Below, one piece after another: positions 28,786-39,556 of a DNA stretch of 64,000 bases. Position numbers and translations under genes: made by a program. Below the pieces are notes generated by a model. That model made no database searches. It had not been told where the DNA came from and saw only the letters and a program-made list of their open reading frames with translations. Origin of the DNA: Puccinellia tenuiflora (Eukaryota > Streptophyta > Magnoliopsida > Poales > Poaceae); contig QRDG01000025.1 of assembly GCA_012064385.1 (NCBI GenBank), positions 326,392 to 390,391 on the forward strand. Reading direction: 5' to 3'. Numbering within the stretch: position 1 is the first letter of the stretch; each line of letters begins with the position of its first letter.

Positions 28786-31700
28786 ATGGACAATCAAGGT
28801 TAGTGTCTTCTGGTTCCTCCTCCGACCATGGTTCTGATGTTTAAAGTGCAGGGTTTTAAGTCGATCTTGTCCACCTTAACGGCAGAAATCTATGATGAAT
28901 TAAAATGTTTGTGCGAGTTGGCATGGATTACCATGATACTTAGAAGGTTTTTAACAACAAAGATCATACTTTTTATACTAAAAGTTTGAACCTTTTCGTG
29001 TTTAGGTTCTCCTCCAGACCGACTGGACTGGTTTCCTGTCAATTTACATTGTATGGGTTGCTTTGTGAGGGATGGCTGCAGTGTTGATTATGTGGGCGAT
29101 CAGGAAGAGTATTCAGTTAATATCAGCAGGGATACTCTGTGCTATAATGAATTGCTGGAGCATGCTAAGGATGTTTACCATATTCAGTTGGGTAGAGTGG
29201 ACATCAATCTGTCACTGAAGCTTCACTGGCTTGTTCCTGGGAAATCTTTTACTGAAGGCTTGATGTTTGTTGGTGATGATGATGCCATCAGTAGAATAGA
29301 TAGTAGCATTCCCTATGGTCAAATTGTACAGATTTATGTTGAAGAAGTGCAGTCAGTTGCTGCAGATGAAGAAGATATAGAAGAAGAAGTGCTGTGGGAT
29401 GCTGCAGAGCAAGAAGGATCTTACTTGAAATCCCTGTCAGTGAAACTTATTCATGCCATAGAGGGAAGACCAAGTTTCCATTGATAGATGTGCACCCTGT
29501 AAGCACTGAAGAAGTTGAAACTTTGTTCAGGGAAGGTTGGTCAGTACCAAAACCTGTGGGCAAGCAAGAAGAACAAGTGCAGTGCAGCAACATGCGGTTG
29601 ATGCAAACAAGGAAGAAGAACAAGTGCAGCAACATGTGGTTGATGCAAACAAGGAAGAAGAACAAGTGCAGCAACATGTGGTTGATGCAAACAAGGAAGA
29701 AGAACAAGTGCAGCAACATGTTGATGCAAACAAGGAAGAAGAAGCAGTCCAACAACATGTGGTTGATGCAGGCAAGGAAGAAGATGCACCACCTCTACAG
29801 GAATCAGACGATGACACTGACTATGAACCAATTCCTGAAAATAGTTCTGGTGAGGATTCTGAGGCAGAGCAAATGAGAAAGTTGTCAAGAGAAATTAGAT
29901 TAAATGAGAGGAACAAGAAATTGGGAAAAGGTACACAACATATCATCAAATACAACACAGTTGTAGCACATGCAGATGGAGATGAAGGAGTGTCATACTC
30001 TGATTCAGATACTGAGTATTTCGACAGTGATGATCAGTACTCAGATACAGAAGAGAGTGATGGAGAAGGGGGAAGATAACTATAAGGAAGAAGAGCATTT
30101 GGCCTAGATACAATAGCAAAGAAGAAGGACAGAAATTTCAGCTAGGCTTGGTATTTAGAAGCAGGGAACAGATGAAGAAGGCTCTTATCAAATATGGTAT
30201 CAAAGAAAAGCACCATTTGGCTTTCACAAAGGATGAGTATGATAAAGTAAGAGCACACTGTACATGGCCTAGTTGCCCTTGGATGATCTATGCATCAAGG
30301 ACCAGTAAGAACAAGTGGCTACAAGTGTCCACTTTAAATAATCAGCACAATTGTATTCCAAGGAGAGACAATAGGCTTGTAACTTCTACTTTTCTTGCTA
30401 AGAGGTTTGGCAGACTGATAAAAGCAAATCCAACTTGGAAGCTTGAGCATTTACAGAAGACAGTGCTACAAGAGGTTGGGGTAGATGTTACCATTGCTCA
30501 ATGCAAAAGAGCCAAGCAGCTTGTGTTTAGAAAAATGATGGATTCAACACAGGGAGAGTATTCTAAAGTGTTTGATTACCAGCTGGCATTGTTGCATTCA
30601 AATCCAGGTAGTACTGTTGCTGTCAAAATGGATCCTCATCAACCAGATGACACCTATGTATTCCAAAGGTTCTACATGTGCTTCTCAGCACTTAAGAAAG
30701 GATTTCTTGCAGGATGTAGGAAAGTAATTGGTGTGGATGGTTGTTTTTTCAAAGGAGCTTGCTTTGGACAGATGCTATGTGCTCTAGGAAGGGATGCAAA
30801 CAATCAAATGTACCCTGTTGCATGGGCAGTAGTTGAGAAAGAAAACTATGATTCATGGTTCTGGTTTCTTGCTTTGCTCAACAAAGACCTAAAGATTGCA
30901 GATCAAGGAGCAGGTTGGGTGTTCATCTCTGATCAACAGAAAGGTTTGCTGTCAGCAATTGAGGACATAATGCCCAGGGCTGAGCATAGAATGTGTGCTA
31001 GACACATTTACTCAAATTGGAAGAAAAAGCACCCTAACCATGATCTACAGAAATTATTCTGGAGATGTGCCAAATCACCAAACAGGGTGCTTTTCAACTA
31101 CAACAGAGCAAAGCTTGCTCAGTTCACTGTTGATGGAGCTAAAGACATGATGAACACTGATCCACAACACTGGAGCAGGGCATTCATGGAAATTGGAGCT
31201 AATTGTGACTCTGTTGACAATAACATGTGTGAGTGCTTTAATAACTACATCATAGAATCAAGATATTTACCTGTTGTGTCTATGCTTGAATGGATAAGGT
31301 GCAAGATGCTAGTCAGGGTTCAACAAAACAGAGGGAAGGCAGCAAAATGGCAAGGGACTATCTGTCCAAACATATTCAGAAAACTAAAGCAGAACATCTC
31401 AAGATCTACCAACTGTGAAGTGCTTTGGAATGGCAAAGAAGGGTTTGAGGTGCAGGAGTACCAGAAATACAGGTTCACTGTAAACCTGGAAAGAAGAACA
31501 TGTACCTGCAGATACTTCCAACTCTCTGGCCTTCCCTGTTGTCATGCAGTCAGTGCAATTTATGCTTCTTCAAAGAAGTTAGATGACTTCATTGCTGAAT
31601 GCTATTCTATTAAGGTGTACAATAGGATTTATGATCATTGCTTGGAGCCAATGGAAGGTGAAGAGAGCTGGCCAACAGCTGATCAACCTAAACCTAAACC

Positions 31701-32488
31701 ACCTGGTTTCATTAAACTCCCTGGAAGGCCCAAGACTGAAAGGAGAAGAGGACCAGATGAAGGACCCAAGGGCACAAAGTTGAGCAGGGCTGGCATTAAA
31801 ATTACTTGCAGCAACTGTCAGAGAAAGGGACACAACATGACCAGTTGCACAAACAATCCTGTTGGTAAGCACCATGGCAATGCACATATAGTCAGAGATA
31901 GGACCAGGAAAAGGAAGAAGCAAAAGAAGGAAGCTCAGAATGAAGAAGCTGGGAAGAGAGCAAAGGTACTGAATTTCATGTAGTTGTTCTAATTTTCTAC
32001 ACCTGCACTATTTTGCAACCTATGCTTGCAATATTTCGCAACCTACACTTGCCCTAATTTCCAACCTACACTTGCAGCTGTCACAGGCTAATGCTGATGC
32101 AGCAGCAGCTGCTTCTGCTGCAAAAGACAGGAAAGGAAAGAATATTGCTGTCTATGAAGATGCAGCAACCAAGGCATTAAGAACAAAGCCTACATGGCTG
32201 AAGATACCTGGGAGAAGCTCACAACCAACCACCAAGCCAAGCTCCCAGCCAAGCTCCCAGCCCAGCTCCCAACATGTGTCAAGCCAGCTGGATAACAGGA
32301 AAATTGTGAACCTGTGTCAACCATTTGTTACACCAAGAGCAACTACAACTAGTTCACATCAGAAAAGCTTCACCAAATACAAGCCTGAAACTCCTAGGAC
32401 TGCATTTGTTGCTCCACAGCACACCAGCTTCAGTCTTGCTGCTTACAAGGCTGCAAAAGCAGTTCAACAATCCACAACAAAGAAGTAG
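28786..32488 (+). pseudogene. MuDR-type MULE transposase gene (catalytic part open, N-terminal part frameshifted)
   Basis: Exon 1 (28786-28798) splices to 29006, giving MDNQGSPPDRLDWFPVNLHC and a PB1-like N-terminal region. Downstream the reading frame must change three times. One change is near 29460. One is at 29578-29585, where TGCAG is duplicated. One is near 30060-30075 in a GGGGG run. From 30061 the frame is open to a donor at 31965 and joins 32078-32488. Counting from 30148, this part has catalytic residues D197 (GVDGCF), D262 (ISDQQKG) and E362 (NMCECFNN), a SWIM finger C452-x-C454-x9-C464-x-H466, and a CCHC knuckle C554-C557-H562-C567. A 14-residue VQQHVVDANKEEEQ repeat lies upstream. 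As sequenced it cannot give one full protein. Additional introns or sequencing errors are alternatives. Confidence 0.85.
29600..29770 (+). repeat. 42-bp coding minisatellite in the transposase gene
   Basis: The unit CAGCAACATGTGGTTGATGC... recurs about five times at a 42-bp period (one unit is 3 bp shorter) and encodes VQQHVVDANKEEE. Confidence 0.85.
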
Positions 32489-32916
32489 TCACTATGGAGA
32501 TGTGCTTTTGTAATATTTTTGTAATAGCTATTCTGGATAACCATTGAGCTATCTAGTAAACATTGAGCTATCTATCGAACACTAAATTGATCTGGAATTT
32601 CATATGTTTTCTCTTGAGCAACTGTCAGATACATCTTCTGAAATGCCATAATAAATTTAGAGTGCACTTGTTCACATGCCAACAACTAGATAAACTTGTT
32701 CATTACATAGATAGGTAGCTGCAATAACTTGCACTGACAGTTACATTCATAACTTGTTCACAGAATAGATCAACTACACTGCCACTACACTGCACCCATT
32801 ACACTGCCAACCATTGCACTCATGATTACATAGCTAATTTGCTCACAAAATAGATCAACTACAAGTCTAGGTACCAATACTCAACTAGATCAACTTGTTT
32901 CTGCACTTCAACTACA
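32489..32916. other. Spacer between convergent transposase and GRF membrane-protein genes
   Basis: AT-rich 3' flanking sequence of two genes that end toward each other. It contains several short imperfect repeats (ACTTGTTCACA, CATTACACTGCC) but no coding sequence. Confidence 0.5.
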
Positions 32917-33576
32917 TCAGTTCTTCAACATTCCAATGGCAAACATCACACACATGAGCCCAATTGCAATCTTCACAAGCATCACAACTTCCTTCACTGC
33001 ATCTGCCACTGCAGTGATGTTCTTCACCAGCATCACATGCCTTGCTCCATCTCCTGCATCCCCTGTTGCTTTCTTCTCAGCCTGTACCAGCTTCATGTTC
33101 TCCCTCCTTTCTTCAGCCCAAGCCATTGCGCCCACATCAGCATCTTCACCTTGCAAGTGCTCGTGCTCAACCAAATACACAACATACTCAAGTTCCCAAT
33201 GCTAGAAATCACAACCATGCTGTCCATTTGAAACAACAAAAGAAACAAAATTTGCTGTCAACAAATGTGTCTACTAAAAATTTCAACATATATTTCATTC
33301 ACAGTATTGGATTCAGAAGGTGGAGCAAAGCATGCAAACTGAGAGGATTTGCTTCAGAGCCGTGGATTCAGAAAGAGCAAAGCATGGAAATTTCAGAAAA
33401 GGGTTAAGTCGAAGACCTACCCCGTGGCGGTGACACTTGTAGTAGACCCAGCCAGGGTGCTCAGGCGTCCCCGACACCCCTCGATGCACCGTCCTGCCGC
33501 AATCAGGGCAGGGAATCAGAGGGACGTAGGTACCCCGGCGGCGGAGCGCACTGCAGCTCGAGCTGGCCGCGGACAT
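32917..33576 (-). CDS. Small GRF-like zinc-finger protein with C-terminal membrane segment, 146 aa
   Basis: Two minus-strand exons (33576-33421 and 33201-32917) with GT-AG borders in phase 0 give MSAASSSCSALRRRGTYVPL... and no internal stop. Residues about 20-65 read IPCPDCGRTVHRGVSGTPEH, then YYKCHRHGHWELEYVVYLVE, a C-x2-C...C-H pattern with the W-E-x-EY ending common in plant GRF-type zinc-finger proteins. An alanine-rich helical region follows, and the last 25 residues (VVMLVKIAIGLMCVMFAIGM) form a membrane helix. The gene lies between the transposase 3' end and the right TIR. A distinct zinc finger from the 27239-28309 gene suggests separate origins or old divergence. Confidence 0.72.
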
Positions 33577-33872
33577 GGCGACGATTCCACGAAGGCGCAA
33601 CAGATCTACGTCGGGGCGGTGCGCGGAGGGCTGCGGCGACAGTGGCGCAGAGCTAGGGTTCGTCAGCGTTAGGAAGAGCAGAGAGGAAGAGCGACGCGCG
33701 ATGGGGAAGAAGATAACTCCCACCGCTATGACAGGTGGGCCCAAGTGCAAAGACAATGACAGGTGGGCCAAGGCGCAAGGGCTAACGGCTCTGTTAAGCA
33801 CATAACGGCAGCTTCGCCACGTCATCGCCACGTCAGCAGCAAAAAACCACCCAGATTGTCCAAAACCAGCTT

Positions 33873-33986
33873 AGGGGGTGATTTATCCGGTTTTGTGGAT
33901 TTGAGGGTTTCAAAACTCCCAATTTTAAGTTTGGGGTGAATTGTGTCTAATGTGTGACATTTGGGGGTGAAATATATACTTAATCC
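33873..33986 (-). repeat. MULE right terminal inverted repeat
   Basis: This 114-base arm ends TATATACTTAATCC, followed by the 9-bp target duplication AATATTAAA. It is the undisturbed counterpart that allowed the interrupted left TIR to be recognised. Confidence 0.92.
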
Positions 33987-34083
33987 AATATTAAATACGA
34001 CTCAGGGGAGCGTCTATTGGGCCCAAATTTGATCCAACCCTTGCATCCGTCTTGCCCTGTCCTTCAAAAAAGAAAAAATCTAA

Positions 34084-34179
34084 TACTCCTCTGATCCGAA
34101 ATAACTATCGCGAGCCTGTATAGGAATTTGTATTAGCCGTGTACTCTTTGCACGAAACTTAAGGTGGACCGGAGGTAGT
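34084..34179. mobile_element. Degenerate Stowaway-like MITE
   Basis: TACTCCTCTGATCCGAAATA on the left and (inverted) TACTACCTCCGGTCCACCTT on the right are imperfect versions of Stowaway ends, about 96 bp apart. The similarity is partial. Confidence 0.5.
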
Positions 34180-34200
34180 ATTAAAACTGCACTCCACGAG

Positions 34201-34377
34201 TAGGCCTGAAATTTGGGCTCGACTCATTAAAACTTGTTCAACAAACGAGTTAGCTCGGCTTGACTCGTTTACCGTATAAAATGAAAACTCGTGACTCGTT
34301 TAACAACGAGTTCAAGCCGAGCCGAGTTGCAAACTACTCGTTTAACTCGTAAGTTTCGAGTTTTAATTCCAGTCCTA
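34201..34377. mobile_element. hAT-type MITE
   Basis: The termini TAGGCCTGAAATT and (inverted) TAGGACTGGAATT enclose many ACTCGTTT / GCTCGGCTTG motifs, a style seen in plant hAT termini. The flanks TCCACGAG (34193-34200) and TCCACAAG (34378-34385) are an 8-bp duplication with one mismatch. Confidence 0.75.
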
Positions 34378-34385
34378 TCCACAAG

Positions 34386-35095
34386 TACGATCTAGTGCAA
34401 TGTAAATCACACGATGGTTGATGGATCGATCCACAGACGAAAAATGTATAAGTCTCCACAACATCGCGCATAAAATAGATTATAGATGTTTTTGGATATT
34501 CTCCTCACTTGGATGTGAGGAGATGCCCCCTTAGGTATTCAGGGTATTCTAAACACGCACAAGATCCCACCAACAAAAAAAAAACACTCTGGACTTTGCA
34601 TACGAGAGAGAGAAGATGTTAAATCCTCCAATCCAACCACCTTTAGTTGGAGGAGAGACAAAAATCCTATGTTAACCTCTATTGGATTAAAGAAAAGTGA
34701 GAAGTGAAGGAGAGAAAGTTAAACAAAGAATCTTGAGATCAAACAATGGTGTTTTCCATATGATTGTGAAGTCTATATAGACTATCTTATCTCTTTTAAG
34801 ATATGATTCCACCATATTTGATGAGATTATTCAAATTGTTAGATACGGTGCCCCAAAGCTTTTCATCGTCATCCAAGATATGTGATATTATGATGTAAAA
34901 TATCCTCTAGTGCTCACAAGAAAAAAACTTGTTACACCCAACATTTGATAATAGCATTAAAAATTGAATGGTTTCCGCGGGTAGTTTTTCTAATCAAGTT
35001 TTCACGTAAAACATTGGTGCTCATGTGTGCTGATTCACTACTGACTGAGATTATCTCCCCCTATAGATCAGGAGAAAATTGAAAAAGCCACCATA
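34386..35095. other. Intergenic, no gene seen
   Basis: AT-rich sequence without a convincing open frame. TCCTCACTTGGATGTGAGGAG near 34501 is a small local inverted repeat. Confidence 0.4.
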
Positions 35096-35100
35096 TTTAG

Positions 35101-36477
35101 TGAAAGATTGTGTATATTGCAGAATATTGATTGTATTGATTTAGCCTCGATGGGCTGTTTATATAGGGGTACAAGACTTGGAGACCAAGAAGTCTCGTAG
35201 AGATAGACTCAGATTACAATCTTAAACAACCAAATATAGCTAAACCGTATTATACTCTAACCCCCCCCCCCCCCCCCCCCCCCCCCCGCGCAGTCGGATC
35301 GGTAGTGACGCGAATAGCAGGAGCGTCGCGGACGGTCTGACTGGAGCATAATCCGAAGTCGTGAACTGGAGAGGGAGCCGAGGTGATAGCCCTTTGATGC
35401 CGATGTCGATGTAGACGAGGGTGTGGGCGCTGTAGTCGTGGTCGATGGTGCCGTGCGCGATGTAGTCGTAGTCGCCGTTGAGGAAGTCGTAGATGTTGGT
35501 GTTGTTGTGGTCGATGTGTCGTCGTTGAGCATGGGGAAGTTGCCGTTGTTGTTGTTGAGGTAGACGTTGTTGTCGTAGACGTAGTTGAGGTAGGCGGCAC
35601 GCCGTGCCAAGCTTGCCAAACTCGGGAGAGTGTCGGGGACGAAAGCACGCGCCGGTGTTGCCAGTACCGGACGTGGGAAGACAGGGACCACCACGAACCA
35701 TGCGAGTCAGAGTCGGTTGGAGGAGCAAAGAAGATTCTCCGTTTGACGGTCGGTTTCCGTCGTTGGTTTCGGAGTAGACGAAGGGGTTGCAAGAAACAAA
35801 ATAAAAAAGAATATTCCGACTCTGGTGGCGAGGTCGTGATGGACGAAGACGACGTTTTGTTGAAATAGATCGAGTTGTATAAGTAGTAGATGTCGGGGAT
35901 TTAACCCGGATTCGGCGAAGAAGAACCCGTTTGGCGTTGACCACGATCGGTGATATTGGTGTAGATGGTTGTCGGTGCAGCCCGATGTTGACGGTGAGGC
36001 GCGTACTCGGTTGACGTTGTCAAAGACGAGCCGGCGTGATGAAGATGTGTGGACGATGAAGTCGGCGCTGGAGCGTGGAGGCTTGGCGGAGCTGAGTCGA
36101 CGACTTGCTCGGAGTAGAGGCGCGTGATGACGACGTGCGGCGGTGGGCGACGCAATCCGATCTATGATCGGCGAAAATAGAAAAAACGCCGGTCAAGCGG
36201 CCGGCGAGAAAATTGGACGATTTAATCTACGAGTTGCACGGCCCCCGGCAGAGATGATCTCCCAGGGGCGGAAGCGTGGGTGGCGGCTAGGTCAAAAATC
36301 TTGCCGCTCGGATACCATGAAAGATTGTGTATATTACAGAATATTGATCGTATTGATTTAGCCTCGATGGGCTGTTTATATAGGGGTACAAGATTTGGAG
36401 GCAAGAAGCCTCGTAGGGATAGACTGGATTACAATCTTATACTACCAAATATAGCTAAACCGTATTATATTCTAACA
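35101..36477 (-). mobile_element. Small non-autonomous LTR element (TRIM-like), minus orientation
   Basis: Direct repeats of about 160 bp (35101-35261 and 36318-36477) read on the minus strand as LTRs starting TGTTAGAATATAATACGG and ending CAATCTTTCA. The perfect 5-bp duplication TTTAG lies at 35096-35100 and 36478-36482. Next to the 5' LTR (minus strand) a primer-binding site TGGTATCCGAGC occupies 36317-36306. At the 3' end a run of 27 C on the plus strand (35261-35287) takes the polypurine position. The 1.03 kb interior has minus-strand open frames rich in Thr/Asp/Tyr (HIDHNNTNIYDFLNGDYDYI) that match no retroviral domain and may be captured host sequence. Confidence 0.85.
36379..36385 (-). 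promoter_or_regulatory. TATA box in the TRIM-like LTR
   Basis: The minus strand reads CCTATATAAACAGCCC in both LTRs (the other copy at about 35160-35166). It is a plausible core promoter for the element transcript. Confidence 0.55.
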
Positions 36478-36482
36478 TTTAG

Positions 36483-37094
36483 GGCTTGGATTTTTTTTTT
36501 TTAAGTTTACATGTTCTAATTGAATTGCAGAATCTTCAGGATCGCGGTGGTGCTTTCTACCTCGCTGCCGACGTACGCTTCGCATCGACCGATGATAGCT
36601 ACTGCGCCGTGCGCATCAGGCAATAAGCTAGGTTCCCGAGCATGCATTGCATCGACCGTCCATTACAGATTAGGCAGACTGGCTGGGGTGACGCACGGAT
36701 GGCCGGCCGAGATAGGTCGAAAGCTCGATTAACCAACCTTGCTGCTCGATTAGCCAAACTAACTAAGCTAGACTAAGATTTTCTTTAAGGGTACAGTAAA
36801 GGACACGGATTATTAGGTGAAAGTTGCTTAATTGCAAAAGCAGTTGCACACAGGTGAGTAGCTAGCTGGGCACAACACAACACGGGGCCTTTGCTTTATC
36901 ACATTGCCATGAAGGTGACATGGATCTCTTCCCTGTCTTTTCTTTTCCCTTCAGCCATCAAGCTCGTCACAGTGACACCAGAGGCAGGTTATCCGTAATG
37001 TCTAACCACTTCTCCTGCAAACTTTCCCCTCACTCACTGTCCCCATCCGTCTCTCTGCTGCTAACCAATCGCCATTCACCCATTAGAGTCGTGG
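36483..37094. other. Intergenic with a possible exon fragment
   Basis: After a TTGCAG acceptor-like site, about 36529-36625 reads NLQDRGGAFYLAADVRFAST, then DDSYCAVRIRQ and a stop on the plus strand. It has coding character but no family is recognised. The rest shows no gene. Confidence 0.3.
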
Positions 37095-37266
37095 AAAAAA
37101 TAACGCGTTATAGCATCGCTAATAGCACGATGTAGTATTTTAAAACTTGTCTTGCTAATTAAATCAGTATACAATGTCTTGCTAATAGCATGCTATAGCA
37201 CGATATAGCATGCTAATAGAGTATTTTAAAACCAGCGCTATTTCACCATAGCGCGTTATTTTTTTT
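37095..37266. mobile_element. MITE with ends AAATAACGCGTTATAG
   Basis: AAAAAATAACGCGTTATAGC on the left is matched by inverted AATAACGCGCTATG on the right. The interior repeats TAGCACGAT and GAGTATTTTAAAAC-type motifs. No target duplication could be established. Confidence 0.55.
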
Positions 37267-39300
37267 CCTTGATTAGAGTACGTATATATACACTATTTTG
37301 CTCTTAGTTTATCCTTATGAGTTCTTATTGAACTAATCTGGCGGATTAATCAGCTGGAGCAACACTAAAACTTTCAGAGGCTCGTTTGATTTGGGTGAGC
37401 TTTTAAGATAGGGACGGAAAGATTTGACCATCCTTAATGGTGTCCCACTATTTTATTTTGGATGAGGTGAGCCTATGCATTTGGCTGCCTCCGGTCTTTC
37501 CTCCTCCTAGCTGTCTCTGCATGTGTGCTGGACCTGCTATTCCGAGTCTATCAGCATTCAGCGGGCCAGTGCTGAATCATAAGTGCTATCTAATCATAGA
37601 TTATCCGCATGAGTTATATTTTTATAGGGAATTCTATTTTGGCGACTTCCTTATTCTTTTGGGTACCCATAGAGGGTACATGAACACGGCCAAGGATGAT
37701 TTTTTTTTACACAATCATCTTGATGATTATACCTTTATTCTTTGTTTGTAATGAGGGTTGTTATCCTGATTGGGCATCTATTAAGGTTGTCGAAGTTTCA
37801 CATATATAAATATGATTTTATTGTATTTTGATATTTTCCAAAGCAAAAACTAATGTACCCGTAAAATGGTACAAATTCATGACAGATCACATGACTCTTT
37901 TTTTCGAATAACATTCTAATTTGTGCGAATAGATCCAGTGACGGACCTAGAAATTTTTTGAAGCATGTGCAAATCACAAGGCAAAATTCTTAATATGTTT
38001 GTTTTTTAGTACGAATCACTCTAAAATATGACACAAGATACAGCGTCACACGGCTGGCAAGCCCACATCGGGTAACTACCATTATCTATATGAATCAATT
38101 AACTAAAAGTAACATCAACATCTGTTTGAATCGTCACCTCTTACTCAACCTGTTGTATCTCAACTTTTATCGAAGGTAGAAGACCAAACATGTACAAACT
38201 GAACTAATGTTGTTTGTATTTTAAAGTTACATGAGCCGTCCACCATAATAGGCGGTAACTTAAAATCGCTAAACATATTATGGCTAGGTGACCAACCCCT
38301 TGCAAGGTAGGTTGTCGAACCACTACTTTATTACTGGAAAGTTGATTGTGAACAAAGAAAATGAAGAACCACTAGCCAAAACAAAACTTGACACCACAAT
38401 CACAACCGCTATTACTGACCAAAGCGTTGGATGGCAATCTGTCATATCTAGGCCAGACGATCGCAATACATGTTTATCAAGTATTCTGCCATGTTGGCTA
38501 CACTAGAACAAGAATAAATCATTGAGATTTTCAGAATGATGTCTCCGTCATCGAGACATCGCTACTATAGGCTAAGTCAAACATTAAAAAAAAACTTAGA
38601 TTGCACCCGAAGTCATTCATTCATGGTGCCCCGCCTCCAAAAGCCACCATGCAATGACTAGGTTAATCGGCAGAAGAAACATGAAAACCGAAGAAAATAT
38701 CTTATATCGTCGTTGTTTAGAGTTTTCCCTCCCATGTTATCTTGATAGATCAACCATTTATGTTCCAAGAAAATCAATACGATTGGATCAACTCATGGAG
38801 AATATTTCGAGCCGTCTACAAAGTCACAATCCAGTAATCCACGACAATGGAAATTGGTGTCGACTTCATACTTATGTAATATGTAGATAAATTTTGCGTT
38901 GAGTTTTTCTAGGATGAATTTTGTGTCGAGTTGGGTGCAACCTAAAATGTGCACCAGAATATTTACCAGCCACCGACCGAAGCTCCAATCTTGGATTTGG
39001 TCCAATAATTTTTTCTTTTCTCTTTAATTTTCTCCCCATTCTGGTCCTCGCTTCGCCCACGCAGTGACTCCTCCTCCCACTGTTCCCCCAGGAAGCGACC
39101 CGAACGAACCCGACCGGCGACGCCTCCACCACCACCTCCTCCTCCTCCACCACGAATTCCCCACAGGTTTCTGCAGGAATCCATCCAGTTTGCGCCCTCT
39201 CCTTTCCGCCCGGGCCAATTCGCGTGGAAATTTGGGGGGCAAAGGCGCGATTTTTTCGCCTTTTGCTTTACCCTCTGAGCCCCATCTTCCCTTTTGACCC
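37267..39300. other. Intergenic region upstream of the PP2A gene
   Basis: Mostly AT-rich. Near 37933 CAGTGACGGACCTAGAAATT resembles a hAT terminus but no partner end was found. Small open frames (about 37437-37751, 38654-38890) lack recognisable domains. GC content rises from about 39060 as the PP2A promoter and 5' UTR are approached. Confidence 0.4.
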
Positions 39301-39377
39301 CGCACGGCTCTTCTTTTCTACCGGCGTCGCCGATCGGAGAGGCGCGGTTTCGACTCCGGAGGCGTCGATTTGATCTG

Positions 39378-39487
39378 GTGAGGTTCCGTTTCGCCCTATC
39401 GTTCTCGTGCGATGCGTGGATTTCCTCTTTTTTCGATTAATAGGATTTCCATTTTTCGATGCTTCTCACGGCGTGTGCTTTGATCAG
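39378..39487 (+). other. Likely 5' UTR intron of the PP2A B' gene
   Basis: TCTG|GTGAGGTTCC at 39377/39378 and TTTGATCAG| at 39487 form good GT-AG borders 110 bases apart in the GC-rich leader. This is inferred from sequence only. Confidence 0.5.
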
Positions 39488-39498
39488 GTGTAGAAACG

Positions 39499-39522
39499 AT
39501 GGATTTGGGGGGAGTTTTGTAG
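39499..39522 (+). promoter_or_regulatory. Upstream ORF in the PP2A B' leader
   Basis: An ATG directly after the proposed leader intron opens a 7-codon frame (MDLGGVL) that stops 34 bases before the main start codon. It could reduce translation of the main frame. Confidence 0.45.
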
Positions 39523-39556
39523 CGCGGTCTAATCGGGGACTTGTTTCCAATCCGTT

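Larger units (their letters stand above)
22821..33986 (+). mobile_element. Mutator-like element (MULE) with transposase and three additional genes
   Basis: The element starts GGATTAAGTATATA and ends TATATACTTAATCC, with a perfect 9-bp target duplication AATATTAAA at 22812-22820 and 33987-33995. The right TIR is 33873-33986. The left TIR is the same sequence split by a 1.9 kb insertion (22821-22834, resuming at about 24763-24864). The two arms are about 98% identical over 100 bp. Excluding the nested insertion the element is about 9.2 kb. In order it holds a B3-like gene (+), a 55-bp tandem array, a GRF-like coiled-coil gene (-), a MuDR transposase gene (+) and a small GRF-like membrane-protein gene (-). 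Confidence 0.93.

Noticed and set aside
28141..28803. Overlapping plus-strand frames of about 200 codons ahead of the transposase
   Set aside because: They overlap the divergent promoter and the first exon and intron of the antisense GRF-like gene, and show no domain. Low-complexity GC-rich composition explains them.
29447..29888. Antisense Cys/Phe-rich repeat frames
   Set aside because: They are shadows of the 42-bp minisatellite in the transposase gene.
24764..33973. MULE limits set at the obvious 101-bp inverted repeat
   Set aside because: No target duplication exists at these limits. Extending the left end past the nested insertion to 22821 gives a perfect 9-bp duplication.
37933..38650. 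hAT element starting CAGTGACGGACC
   Set aside because: No inverted partner end or 8-bp duplication was found, so only a possible terminus is mentioned.
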